The notes: generated from the sequence alone by a model not told the origin. A stretch of DNA of 64,000 bases from Limimaricola sp027213785 (GCF_050847355.1 NZ_CP193755.1:2480001-2544000), one strand, 5' to 3'; positions 43,330-51,172 are shown, counted from the stretch's first letter. Translations and numbers: made by a program.

Positions 43330-43711
43330 GGTAAAAGCTCCTGTCCATGTCATGCGGGATCGGAGTCAGCCGTCCCAAGCAACTGTTCAGGTTGATCGCG
43401 ACGCGGAAGGGACCCTTGCTCCCACACGGGCTCTCGACCCTGGGGGGGGACGGGCTCCCTTCCGCACCGCCATTCTACTCCATTCGCAACAGACAGGGGG
43501 GGGGCGCCCCCGACCGCACCTGTCGATGTGTTCAGGCCCGCGCGAGGTCGGACGGGCGCCGCGCCGCGATCCGGGCGAGCGGATGCGGATCGGGATGAAG
43601 GACCCGAGGCGGGGGTCGCCCCCTACACCGTCGAGGCCGAAGACGTCTCCGGGGGGCCTGCCGCGCCCTGTCGCCGCGTCTTTCGATATGGCGCGACCCC
43701 GCGGATCGCGA
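43330..43711 (-). other. Non-coding region upstream of the IS110 transposase
   Basis: 382 bases without a supported gene. It contains a 10-base perfect inverted repeat, GCGGAAGGGA (43403-43412) and TCCCTTCCGC (43456-43465), enclosing a 43-base loop. It also contains runs of eight or nine G (around 43442-43449 and 43496-43504), the second joined to a 12-base palindrome GGGGGCGCCCCC (43500-43511). In the IS110 group the region before the recombinase encodes the structured bridge RNA, so the first hairpin is a candidate part of it. Confidence 0.45.
43403..43465 (-). repeat. Long-loop inverted repeat upstream of the IS110 transposase
   Basis: GCGGAAGGGA at 43403-43412 pairs perfectly with TCCCTTCCGC at 43456-43465. 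The loop contains further G/C-rich complementary stretches (CCCGTGTGGG-like and GAGCCCGT/ACGGGCTC segments). Its place between the transposase start and the presumed element end fits a structured RNA, but no covariation can be judged from one sequence. Confidence 0.4.
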
Positions 43712-44782
43712 TCAGCCCGCGATCTCGATCCCGATCTTGCCCATATGCGCCTTTTCGAGGAACGCCTCCTGCGCCGCGCGCAGCTGGTGCAGCTTGTAGG
43801 TCTCTGCCAGAACGGGCCGGATCTCGCCCCGCTCGATATAGCCCACGAGATCGGTGAAGACGTCCGGCTCCTGCCGGGTGCTGCCGATCAGCGTCAAGTC
43901 CTTGAGGTAGAGCGTGCGCAGGTCGAGTTCGACGATCGGCCCGGCGATGGCGCCCGAGGTCACGTAGCGGCCACGCACCGCCAGCGCATCGAGGAGCTTG
44001 GGCCAGCGCGGGCCGCCGACGAGGTCCAGCACGACGTCGAAGCCACCCTCGGGTGGCGCCTCGTCGCGGTGCAGGATGGCGTCGGCGCCAAGCGCGCGCA
44101 GCTCGTCCGCCTTGGCCGGGCTGGTCACCGCCGTGACATGCGCGCCGCGCCGCTTGGCAAGTTGCACAGCCGCCGAGCCGACCCCGCCCGAGGCACCGGT
44201 AATCAGCACCCGCTCGGCGCCGAGGCGCGCGCGCTGGATCATGCCCTCGGCGGTCGAGAAGGCGCAGGGAAAGGAGGCAAGCTCCACGTCCGAAAGCGGG
44301 CTGTCGATCCGCAGCGCGTTCTCGGCGCCGCTGGTCGCGTATTCGGCGAAGCCGCCGTCGCGCTCCGAGCCGAAGGTGACGAGCGCATCCTCGTCGCCGC
44401 CCTCGGGCCGGTGCATCGGCCGCACAAGCACCCGCTCGCCGATGCGCGTCTCGTCCACCCCATCCCCGACGGCGACGATCTCGCCGCAGCAATCGGCGCC
44501 CTGGATGCGCGGAAAGCTCAGCGCGCCGGACCAGCCGCCATCGGTATCAGAGGCACCGTCATATCCAGTGGTGGCGGCGGAGTTCGTGTCGCCGCGCACG
44601 GCCTTGGAATACCAGCCGGTACGGGTGTTCACGTCGGTGTTGTTCACCGCCGAGGCGCCGACGCGGATCAACACCTCGCCCGCCCGCACGCGGGGAACCG
44701 GTACGTCCTCGCGCCACTGAAGCCGATCGAGACCGCCATGGCCAGTCAGAACCATGGCCTTCATCTTGTCAGGAAGGGTCAT
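43712..44782 (-). CDS. Alcohol dehydrogenase-like quinone oxidoreductase
   Basis: A 356-residue medium-chain dehydrogenase. It starts MTLPDKMKAMVLTGHGGLDR, has the cofactor loop ITGASGGVGSAAVQLA and lacks structural zinc ligands. A loop insertion around residues 58-84 (KAVRGDTNSAATTGYDGASD) is longer than in typical quinone reductases and resembles the group annotated as alcohol dehydrogenase family proteins in actinobacteria and rhodobacters. It is divergent from the TetR gene at 44853, with two palindromic operators between, so it is probably induced by the regulator's ligand. Confidence 0.85.
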   Translation of the reverse strand: MTLPDKMKAMVLTGHGGLDRLQWREDVPVPRVRAGEVLIRVGASAVNNTDVNTRTGWYSKAVRGDTNSAATTGYDGASDTDGGWSGALSFPRIQGADCCGEIVAVGDGVDETRIGERVLVRPMHRPEGGDEDALVTFGSERDGGFAEYATSGAENALRIDSPLSDVELASFPCAFSTAEGMIQRARLGAERVLITGASGGVGSAAVQLAKRRGAHVTAVTSPAKADELRALGADAILHRDEAPPEGGFDVVLDLVGGPRWPKLLDALAVRGRYVTSGAIAGPIVELDLRTLYLKDLTLIGSTRQEPDVFTDLVGYIERGEIRPVLAETYKLHQLRAAQEAFLEKAHMGKIGIEIAG

Positions 44783-44798
44783 CGGGTTGCTCCGTCGT

Positions 44799-44816
44799 GT
44801 AGAATGATTACTCTAC
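44799..44816. promoter_or_regulatory. TetR operator copy 1 (imperfect)
   Basis: GTAGA-ATGATTAC-TCTAC keeps the outer five-base arms of the perfect palindrome at 44825-44842. The two centres are 26 bases apart. It is the copy nearer the dehydrogenase start. Confidence 0.7.
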
Positions 44817-44824
44817 TTGCTCAG

Positions 44825-44842
44825 GTAGAGGGATCCCTCTAC
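44825..44842. promoter_or_regulatory. TetR operator copy 2 (perfect palindrome)
   Basis: GTAGAGGGATCCCTCTAC is a perfect 18-base palindrome 10 bases before the regulator ATG, well placed for autorepression. Confidence 0.78.
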
Positions 44843-44852
44843 ATCGTCAAGC

Positions 44853-45380
44853 ATGACCGATACGATGACCAGGATCGCCGCCGGGCTGGAGCAGGCCTTT
44901 GCCGCCCGGGGCTTTGCCGAGCCCAGCGTCGAGGACCTGCGCGACGCGGCGGGCGTCAGCCTGCGCACGCTCTACAAATACACGCCGTCGCGCGCGGACA
45001 TGGTGCTGGCGGCGCTGGAGCATCGACACGCGCGCTATCTCGGCCACCTCTTCGACGGGCTGCCAAACGCGCCCGAGGCGGCACTCGACGCGCTGCTCGA
45101 CCGGGTTGGAAACTGGATGGCGACCGAAACCTCGCATGGCTGCCTGTTTCACGGCGCGGTGGCGGCCGAGCCCGGGAGCGAGCGGCTGCGCGAGGTGTTA
45201 TCGCGGCACAAGGCCGAGGTGGCGCGCCGCGCCGCCATGGCCACCGGGCTCGGTGGTCGCGAGATCGAACTCTTGGTGATCATGGAGGGTCTCACGCAGG
45301 CTTGGTCGTTGCACCAGGAGGCTGCCGTGGCGGGCGCGAAGCGGCTGGGGCATGACCTGTTGGAGCATGAAGCGGCGTGA
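44853..45380 (+). CDS. TetR-family transcriptional regulator
   Basis: A 175-residue TetR regulator with helix-turn-helix FAEPSVEDLRDAAGVSLRTL and YKYTPSRADMVLAALEHRH, and a short ligand domain containing ETSHGCLFHGAVAAEPGSE, which is typical of small TetR_C members. It is divergent from the dehydrogenase gene, and both share two GTAGA-N8-TCTAC operators. It very likely represses both genes. The ligand is unknown. Confidence 0.86.
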   Translation: MTDTMTRIAAGLEQAFAARGFAEPSVEDLRDAAGVSLRTLYKYTPSRADMVLAALEHRHARYLGHLFDGLPNAPEAALDALLDRVGNWMATETSHGCLFHGAVAAEPGSERLREVLSRHKAEVARRAAMATGLGGREIELLVIMEGLTQAWSLHQEAAVAGAKRLGHDLLEHEAA

Positions 45381-45454
45381 CGGCAGGTTCTGCCCGATAA
45401 CCCGGCCTCATCGAGGTCGATGCTGCCGTCCTCAGCCTCGTGTCCTCGCCGACC

Positions 45455-45703
45455 TCACTGGCTCACCATGCCCGCCAGCATCGCGCCGAGAGCAACGAAG
45501 TGGATCAGCATGATCGCCCTGTCGTTCCACAGCACCCCGACGACCAGCCATCCGAGAACGCCGACGACGAACAGGTAGAGATTCCACGGTGTCCAGCCGA
45601 AGGCCGTCCCGGCATAGCCGAGGATCTGGATGACGGAGGCCACCCATTTCACGACGAAGGCGGTCCGGTCACCGCGCGCGATATCGGTCACTTCAGAGGC
45701 CAC
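45455..45703 (-). CDS. Small membrane protein (82 residues), DUF6552-like
   Basis: A protein with a short polar start (MASEVTDIARGDRTAFVVKW) and two or three membrane helices (VASVIQILGYAGTAFGW, LYLFVVGVLGWLVVGVLW, IMLIHFVALGAMLAGM). It starts with GTG at 45703, seven bases after a remnant SDR gene ends. It resembles small Rhodobacterales proteins I recall as DUF6552, of unknown function. Intact reading and sensible topology suggest a real gene even though its upstream neighbour is broken. Confidence 0.55.
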   Translation of the reverse strand: MASEVTDIARGDRTAFVVKWVASVIQILGYAGTAFGWTPWNLYLFVVGVLGWLVVGVLWNDRAIMLIHFVALGAMLAGMVSQ

Positions 45704-45709
45704 GGCTCA

Positions 45710-45947
45710 GCCCCCGTCGATCCGACCCCAGTTCTCCATCGCGCATTCGCGCGAAACGCCCCAGACCCCCGACCGACCGGTTCGAACCCGTGACGCCGAT
45801 ACCGCCGAGTTCTTCTCCCAGAGCCTCCGCCTTTCCCAAGGAAGACAGCACCCCGACCTTGAAGCCATTGGCCGCCGGCCGCCGCGCGGCACCGGCCTCC
45901 ATGCAAATGCCGCCAGCCGCGATCGGCGCCACTTTTCCTGTTGCCAT
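45710..45947 (-). pseudogene. Frameshifted 5' part of an SDR gene
   Basis: From the ATG at 45947 one frame reads MATGKVAPIAAGGICMEAG, then AANGFKVGVLSSLGKAEALG and EELGGIGVTGSNRSVGGLGR. This follows the start of a known SDR subgroup (GKIALVTGGxSGIG, ANGFKVAVLSSSGKGEAL, GVTGSNQS). The nucleotide loop is corrupted (GGICMEAG). A frame change then gives AMENWGRID, the next expected segment (AMDRWGRIDVLVN), before a stop at the small membrane protein gene. The catalytic domain is missing, so this is a dead fragment. It is divergent from the LysR gene at 46065, its probable former regulator. Confidence 0.62.
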
Positions 45948-46064
45948 TCCTGCGTGCTCCTTGGCTTTCCTGCGGCGCCCTTTGCGCCTATGGGTCGTCA
46001 GATAAGGGTCTGGAACGAACGCGACCAGCCAGGGGAGCTGTCGCATGGGTGTAGGAGAACTATC

Positions 46065-46961
46065 GTGACGAGCGAAGCCGATCTGCCCTCCCTGAGCGGT
46101 CTGCGCGCCTTCTCCGCGGCGGGCAGGCACCTGTCCTTTCGCGCGGCGGCGGAAGAGTTGGGCGTGACGCAGGGCGCCGTGGCCCAGCAGGTGCGCGGCC
46201 TCGAAGACCATCTCGGCCTGCGCCTGTTCCTTCGTGAGCCGCGGGGGCTGAGCTTCACCGAGGCGGGGCGGGCCTACCATGCCGCGGTCGCCCGCGCCTT
46301 TTCCCAGCTTCTGGACGCAACCGATGCGCTTCGAGATACGCCTTCGCGGGTGACGATCAGCGTGACCCCGACCTTAGGGTCGAAATGGCTCATCCCGCGT
46401 CTGGCAGAGTTCACCGAGGCCAACCCCGGGATCGACCTGCGGATCACAGCGACCGAGCGCGTCATGAGCTTTCATGCGGATGGCATCGATCTGGCGGTGC
46501 GGCAGGGGCGCTCGCCATTCGGGGCCAGCCTGCGCGCCGACCTGCTGTTTCCACAAGAGATCATCGCGGTCTGCGCGCCACGACTGGTTGCCGATCAGGG
46601 CGGGCTTCTCGGTGCGGTGGCGCTCTCACGCATGACCCTGCTGCACGACACGCATGATCTTTGGCCGCAATTCATCGAGATGGCATTCGGGACCGAACCG
46701 GACGCGCCACGCGGGCTTCGCTTCAGCCAGACGACGCTGTGCCTCGACGCGGCCTTGGCCGGTCAGGGCATCGCCCTGGCCAGCCGCTTCCTCGTGCAGC
46801 GGGACCTCGATGCCGGCCGCCTGGTTCAACCCGTCGACGCCGCACTCGAAAGGGGACAGGATTTCTACGTCCTGCTGCCGCGTCAGGGCGCATCCGAGGC
46901 GGCCCTGCGCGCAAGGGACTGGCTTCTCGGTGTTGCGTCCGAGGAAGCCAAGAGGGATTGA
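46065..46961 (+). CDS. LysR-family regulator (GcvA-like)
   Basis: A 298-residue LysR regulator with helix-turn-helix LSFRAAAEELGVTQGAVAQQ and the GcvA-type effector start VTISVTPTLGSKWLIPRLAEF. The start is a GTG at 46065, fixed by AGGAG seven bases upstream. Earlier in-frame codons read through the broken SDR gene on the other strand. It is divergent from that SDR remnant, so it may have lost its main target. Downstream is a decayed ldhA fragment. Confidence 0.85.
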   Translation: MTSEADLPSLSGLRAFSAAGRHLSFRAAAEELGVTQGAVAQQVRGLEDHLGLRLFLREPRGLSFTEAGRAYHAAVARAFSQLLDATDALRDTPSRVTISVTPTLGSKWLIPRLAEFTEANPGIDLRITATERVMSFHADGIDLAVRQGRSPFGASLRADLLFPQEIIAVCAPRLVADQGGLLGAVALSRMTLLHDTHDLWPQFIEMAFGTEPDAPRGLRFSQTTLCLDAALAGQGIALASRFLVQRDLDAGRLVQPVDAALERGQDFYVLLPRQGASEAALRARDWLLGVASEEAKRD

Positions 46962-47089
46962 AGTCATGTGCCAAGCACCGCAAGGCGCCAAGCGTTTTGA
47001 TGACCGGACGCGTTGACCATCCACGGAGCGGCTAGGCTCACGACCCGTCGACCTCGCCTAGGCCGTGCGGTTCAGGCCCTCCCAAGAGC

Positions 47090-47275
47090 ATGATCCATGA
47101 GAAACCTATTTGGCTGGTGGCCAGACTGATCAACGCCAGCCATGGCGCGGTGGCCACCACCCGCACAATCATCGGCGGGCCCAAGAGCGGTCGGGTCGGG
47201 AGCCTCGGCACCGACGCCTGCGAGGAAAAGGGGGGGGAACTCTTCTACGAGGACCAGTCCAACCAGATCATCCAT
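47090..47275 (+). pseudogene. Decayed fragment of an ldhA-like gene
   Basis: The frame reads ARLINASHGAVATTRTIIGG, then PKSGRVGSLGTDACEEKGGE and LFYEDQSNQII. It is nearly colinear with the intact D-lactate dehydrogenase of 25924-26928 (AMLINTSRGAVIDTRAIIRG; LKSGRIGSLGLDVYEEEGE; LFFEDLSNRII). The catalytic Arg of TSRG is His here. The similarity stops abruptly on both sides after about 60 residues. An extra codon sits in a G-run at EEKGGE. This is a duplicated and eroded copy, found directly ahead of a stress-protein gene. Confidence 0.72.
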
Positions 47276-47310
47276 CGATGCCGGACTGTCCCGCACAGGA
47301 AAGCCTGCGA

Positions 47311-47324
47311 TTGATCTGGCGCAA
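47311..47324 (+). promoter_or_regulatory. Degenerate FNR-like site before the Usp gene
   Basis: TTGAT-CTGG-CGCAA keeps the left half-site and the terminal CAA but not RT. It is 64 bases before the stress-protein ATG, the usual distance for boxes in this window. It could be a weak or dying FNR site. Confidence 0.25.
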
Positions 47325-47387
47325 GGCGCGATGGGCGAAAGCCCGCGAAGCTTGGAGCGTGCCGGAATGCAGCGAGGGGTAGAGCAC

Positions 47388-48242
47388 ATGGAAACGATCG
47401 TCGCCGCGACCGACTTCTCGAAGGCGGGCAACCAAGCGGTCCTGCGGGGGGCTGAGATCGCGGCCCGCACGGGTGGGCGCCTGCACATCTTCCATGCCTC
47501 GAGCTTTCGGATCGCGCCCGAACAGGCGGCGCATTTCGCCGCCCTCGTGGAAGGCTACTTCGACACCCTGCGCGCCCGCATCCAGTGCCGATACGGACCG
47601 AGGCTGGACGTGGACGGCACCCACGCGAATGTGTGGCGGGATATCCATAGGGTGCTGGCGCAGCAGAATGCCGAGTTGCTGGTGGTGGGACAGCATGTTC
47701 ACCCGAACGGGATCGACGCGTTTCACGGGACCTTCGTGGAGCGTCTGGCCGCCGAATGCGCGGTACCGGTGCTGGTCTCGACCTCCGCACCGGAGGCGCC
47801 CTATCGCCGCACATTGGTGGTGATCGATCCGAGCCCGGAAAACGAGAAGCTCACCCCGGTCATTCGCGACGTCGCGCCCGGTTCCGCCATCGCGTTGATG
47901 CAGGTCGCACCCGCCGAGCCGGGTGACGAACTCCCCTGCGCCCCCGATGCCGCGCGCGCGAACACCGTGCAGGAGCAAGGCCCCCGCGCAATCGAGGGTT
48001 TCCGTGACCGAACGGGTCTCGATCCCGAAACCGAGATCCTGATGGTCAAGGGCGATCCGCGCGATCGGATTCGGCGACTGGCCTCGGCGCGCGGGCTCGA
48101 CCTCGTCGCTCTTTCCGGGACGGGGCCGATGCCGAAGCTGAATGGCGATTTTCTCAGGACACCGCCATGTGACCTGTTGGTGTTCCCGAACGCTGCCCGG
48201 CGGACGACGGATACTGCATTTCCGGCGATGAGCCGGACATGA
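47388..48242 (+). CDS. Universal stress protein with two Usp domains
   Basis: A 284-residue tandem Usp beginning METIVAATDFSKAGNQAVLR; the second domain starts near residue 142 (YRRTLVVIDPSPENEKL). The first domain ends GTFVERLAAECAVPVLV and the second GPMPKLNGDFLRTPPCDLLVFP. Neither has the complete G-x2-G-x9-G-S/T motif, so nucleotide binding is doubtful. The ATG at 47388 has GAGGGG upstream. It sits between the ldhA fragment and the convergent CBS-nqr operon. The combination of Usp, ldhA and CBS genes recalls the low-oxygen island at 8-26 kb. Confidence 0.85.
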   Translation: METIVAATDFSKAGNQAVLRGAEIAARTGGRLHIFHASSFRIAPEQAAHFAALVEGYFDTLRARIQCRYGPRLDVDGTHANVWRDIHRVLAQQNAELLVVGQHVHPNGIDAFHGTFVERLAAECAVPVLVSTSAPEAPYRRTLVVIDPSPENEKLTPVIRDVAPGSAIALMQVAPAEPGDELPCAPDAARANTVQEQGPRAIEGFRDRTGLDPETEILMVKGDPRDRIRRLASARGLDLVALSGTGPMPKLNGDFLRTPPCDLLVFPNAARRTTDTAFPAMSRT

Positions 48243-48425
48243 CCCAAGCGGCTCCCACGGACCTGCCGGACCCTGCAGATCCAATGGGCGCCGCGCCAAG
48301 CCACAGACCGGGAAGACCGACGGTCATTCGTGGCCGAGTGAAAGCTGCTCACCGACGCATGTGATGCTGCTCATCGCAGCCCTTCGCCCGCTGGAGCGCC
48401 GCCTGCCCGATCGTCATAGGTGGCT

Positions 48426-48836
48426 TCAGGTCGATACCCAGCTCTCCCGCCGGGCCAGGGCCCTGACGACATCGCCGCGAGACACTATGCCGATGATCCG
48501 CCCCCCGTCGAGGACCGGAAAGCGGCGATAGCGACTGGCGAGGAACCTCTCGATCGCCGCGAGGATGTCCAGATCGGCGGGCAGGCTTTCGACAAGTGCA
48601 TGCATCGCCTCGGCGACCCGACCCGGCGGCCCGGCGTGGTAGGCCGCATGCAGCGCCCCCTTCAGGCAATCCCGCTGCGACAGCATGCCGACAAGGCGGC
48701 CATCGGCATCGACGACCGGCAGGCCCGAAACGCCGTGAAACGCCATGAGATGCATGGCGCGCAGCAGGTCCATCCCGGGTGTCGCGGTGACCACATCGCG
48801 AGTCATGATCGCAGCGATGCGCGGCAGCGGCTTCAT
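48426..48836 (-). CDS. CBS-domain protein
   Basis: A 136-residue protein made of two CBS repeats: IMTRDVVTATPGMDLLRAMHL with GVSGLPVVDADGRLVGMLSQ, and VESLPADLDILAAIERFLAS with FPVLDGGRIIGIVSRGDVVRAL. CBS pairs bind adenine nucleotides and usually regulate a partner. The chosen ATG at 48836 overlaps the nqrM stop as ATGA; an in-frame ATG at 48869 would overlap nqrM by 37 bases. It is the last gene of the NQR operon, which suggests a role in sensing energy charge for that complex or for the low-oxygen response. That role is inferred. Confidence 0.8.
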   Translation of the reverse strand: MKPLPRIAAIMTRDVVTATPGMDLLRAMHLMAFHGVSGLPVVDADGRLVGMLSQRDCLKGALHAAYHAGPPGRVAEAMHALVESLPADLDILAAIERFLASRYRRFPVLDGGRIIGIVSRGDVVRALARRESWVST

Positions 48837-48982
48837 GGGACGGGGCGGCGTGCGCAAGGCTTGCGACATCCGTCGCAGGCCCGGCCGCATCCGCCGGATA
48901 GCGGGCCGCGCCCGGCCAGAAGCCCCAAGGCCAGCCCCGCCATCGACAGCGACACCAGAATGAGAACGAGTAGCAGCAACAT
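48833..48982 (-). CDS. nqrM: NqrM-like maturation factor (49 residues)
   Basis: A very small protein: a hydrophobic N-terminal helix (MLLLLVLILVSLSMAGLALG) followed by a Cys-rich tail with the pattern CGRACDGCRKPC. This is the NqrM (DUF539) layout, one membrane helix plus four clustered Cys; NqrM delivers iron to the NqrD/NqrE site. The ATG at 48982 has AAGGA about eight bases upstream and lies 12 bases after apbE. The stop overlaps the CBS gene start. It is easy to miss because of its length, and it strengthens the assignment of the operon as Na+-NQR rather than Rnf. Confidence 0.8.
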   Translation of the reverse strand: MLLLLVLILVSLSMAGLALGLLAGRGPLSGGCGRACDGCRKPCARRPVP

Positions 48983-48994
48983 GCGCGATGTCCT

Positions 48995-49951
48995 TCATGC
49001 AATGAAATGGGCGTCGATGCCGCCGGTCATCATCTCGACCGCCCCCTCGGATGCGCGATGCAGGAACAGGGCCGCGATCCCCGCCCGGCGCGCGAGCGCG
49101 GGTCCCCTCTCGGCCCCCAGCGCCAGAAGGCCCGTAGCCAACGCATCGGCACGCAGGCCGGTTCGAGCCAGCACCGAGACCTGCAGGAGCCCCTGCGCGG
49201 CGGGCCGGGCGCTGACCGGGTCGATGACATGGCTGGTCGTCGCGGGCCCCGCATGGCCCTGCGGCGCATGGGCGGAAGTCGCCAATGCCAGAGGTCCCGG
49301 CCGGACCACCCGCTGCGCTTGCGGCAGCTCCGCGCCCGGCGCCTCGATCGCCACTCTCCATGGTCGGCCCGATGGATGGCGACCGAGCGTCCGGACCTCG
49401 CCGCCGATCTCGACCAGCGCGTCCCTCGCACCCAGACCGGCGATCCGTTGGGCGAGCAGATCGAGCGCATGTCCCTTGGCCAAACCGCAGGGATCGAAGG
49501 TCAGCGCGTCATGGCTCTTGCGGACCGCGCCGCCGCTCAGTTCGAACCGCCCCGCCCTCGTCACCTCTCCTGCGATCTGGCCGAAACCATAGCGCGCCAC
49601 CAGCGGCCCGACGCGTGCGTCGAACCCACCCCCGGTCAGCCTCTGCACGGCTTCGGCCTCTCGCAAGCAGGTCCGGGTCGCATCCCCCATCTGCATCCAC
49701 CGCCCCGCCGGGGCGCGATTGAGCGCGGTGAGGGCGCTGTCGTCGCGCCAAGGGGACAGCTCCGCATCCAGTCCGGCGATCAGGCCTGTGGCCTCGGCCA
49801 TCAGGGCCGCCCTGTCCGTCCCGGCCGGCACGAGGCAGCGCCAGTAGCTGCCGAAGGCCGGGCCGCCGAGGCTGATCGTTGCGGCCCATGCGGGTGGGGC
49901 AAAGAGTGTCACCGCCGCGCCCAGCAGAATCTCGCGTCGTCCGATCCGCAT
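48995..49951 (-). CDS. apbE: FAD:protein FMN transferase
   Basis: A 318-residue ApbE protein. The N-terminus MRIGRREILLGAAVTLFAPP has a twin-Arg-like signal. The family features are GPAFGSYWRC, the substrate loop around FDPCGLAKGHALDLLA, LVEIGGEVRTLG and the metal-binding SHVIDPVSARPA near the C-terminus. The enzyme attaches FMN through a phosphoester to Thr in a DxxSGAT motif; NqrC in this operon has such a motif. The gene starts three bases after nqrF. Its presence is expected for flavinylation of NqrC outside the cytoplasm. Confidence 0.9.
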   Translation of the reverse strand: MRIGRREILLGAAVTLFAPPAWAATISLGGPAFGSYWRCLVPAGTDRAALMAEATGLIAGLDAELSPWRDDSALTALNRAPAGRWMQMGDATRTCLREAEAVQRLTGGGFDARVGPLVARYGFGQIAGEVTRAGRFELSGGAVRKSHDALTFDPCGLAKGHALDLLAQRIAGLGARDALVEIGGEVRTLGRHPSGRPWRVAIEAPGAELPQAQRVVRPGPLALATSAHAPQGHAGPATTSHVIDPVSARPAAQGLLQVSVLARTGLRADALATGLLALGAERGPALARRAGIAALFLHRASEGAVEMMTGGIDAHFIA

Positions 49952-49954
49952 AAA

Positions 49955-51172
49955 TCAGCTCCCGAAATCATCGAAGAAGATCCGGCTTGGCGGCACCCCC
50001 GCCTCGTCCAGCACGCCCATCACCGCGGCGATCATCAGTGGCGGACCGCAAAGGTAGTAATCGCACGCCTCTGGAGCCGGATGATCGCGCAGAAGGCCGT
50101 CGCGCAGGGCCACGTGGACGAAGCCCGTCCGCCCGTCCCAGGGCTCGTCGGGACGCGGATCGGACAGCGCGACCTCGAAGCGGAAATTCGGACACCGGCG
50201 CGCCAGCGCCGCGAACTCCTCGGCGTGGAACAGGTCATCGCGGCGGCGCGCGCCGTACCAGAAGCTGATCGGTTGAGACGCCCCCTGCCCGAGCCGTTCA
50301 TGGATGATCGCCCGGAGCGGCGCCATACCGACGCCGCCGCCGACCAGCACCATCTCGCGCGTTCCCGCTTGCGCGCGAAAATCGCCATGCGGGCCGCCTG
50401 CGGCGATCCGGGTGCCCTTCTCCACGTGAAACAGCCAGGACGAGACCGCCCCCGGCGGCAGGCGCGGCCGATCCGGCGGCGGCAGGGCAAGACGGATGAG
50501 CAGCACGAGATGCCCCTGCGCGAGATCGGCGGGGGTGCTGGCGATGGAATAGGCGCGGGTGACCGGCGCGGTCGTGACGGCGCGCAGCTCCCGCAGCTCG
50601 GCCCAGTCTGTGGCAAACCGCTCCGCCACTTCGATCGTGTCGAAGCCGAAATCATGCGGCGGCGCGGTCAGCGACACGAAGGCCCCGGCCTGCACCAGGG
50701 CGACCACGTCGGGCGGCGCCTCGAGCACGAGTTCGCGGATCAACGGCGTCAGGAAGCGTGCGCGCAGGAGGGTGCAGTCGAAGCCCCGCGCGCCCAGAAG
50801 GCTCTCGGGCAACTCGACCGCGACCGGCACGCGCAACCGGAGCTGACAGGCCAGATGCATGCCTGCGCGGCGCTCGGCCCGTGACAGCCGGGCCCGCTCG
50901 GCGGGCATCGGCGCGACGGGTTCTCCCCTGACCCGCACCCGGCACTGGCCGCATGTCCCCGCGCCTCCACAAGCCGCGGGCAACAGGATGTCATGCGCGG
51001 CCAGGGCCCCCATCAGGTCGGTGCCGAAGCGGCTTTCGAAAGGCGCATGATCGTTCACCGTGACGGCGATGGGCCGATCGGGCACCAGCCGCCGCCGTGC
51101 CATCATGAGCGCGGCGCTGAGTGCCAGCACCAGCGTCACGAGAAGGACCACGCCCGCCAGCATCCCGGTCAT
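49955..51172 (-). CDS. nqrF: Na+-NQR subunit F (NADH-oxidising flavoprotein)
   Basis: A 405-residue protein. It has one membrane helix (residues 5-25), a [2Fe-2S] ferredoxin domain with Cys68, Cys74, Cys77 and Cys109, an FAD-binding RAYSIAS motif and an NADH-binding GGGVGMAPL, ending in the aromatic-acidic IFFDDFGS typical of NqrF. It takes electrons from NADH into the complex. The ATG at 51172 overlaps the nqrE stop as ATGA. All cofactor residues appear intact. Confidence 0.93.
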   Translation of the reverse strand: MTGMLAGVVLLVTLVLALSAALMMARRRLVPDRPIAVTVNDHAPFESRFGTDLMGALAAHDILLPAACGGAGTCGQCRVRVRGEPVAPMPAERARLSRAERRAGMHLACQLRLRVPVAVELPESLLGARGFDCTLLRARFLTPLIRELVLEAPPDVVALVQAGAFVSLTAPPHDFGFDTIEVAERFATDWAELRELRAVTTAPVTRAYSIASTPADLAQGHLVLLIRLALPPPDRPRLPPGAVSSWLFHVEKGTRIAAGGPHGDFRAQAGTREMVLVGGGVGMAPLRAIIHERLGQGASQPISFWYGARRRDDLFHAEEFAALARRCPNFRFEVALSDPRPDEPWDGRTGFVHVALRDGLLRDHPAPEACDYYLCGPPLMIAAVMGVLDEAGVPPSRIFFDDFGS

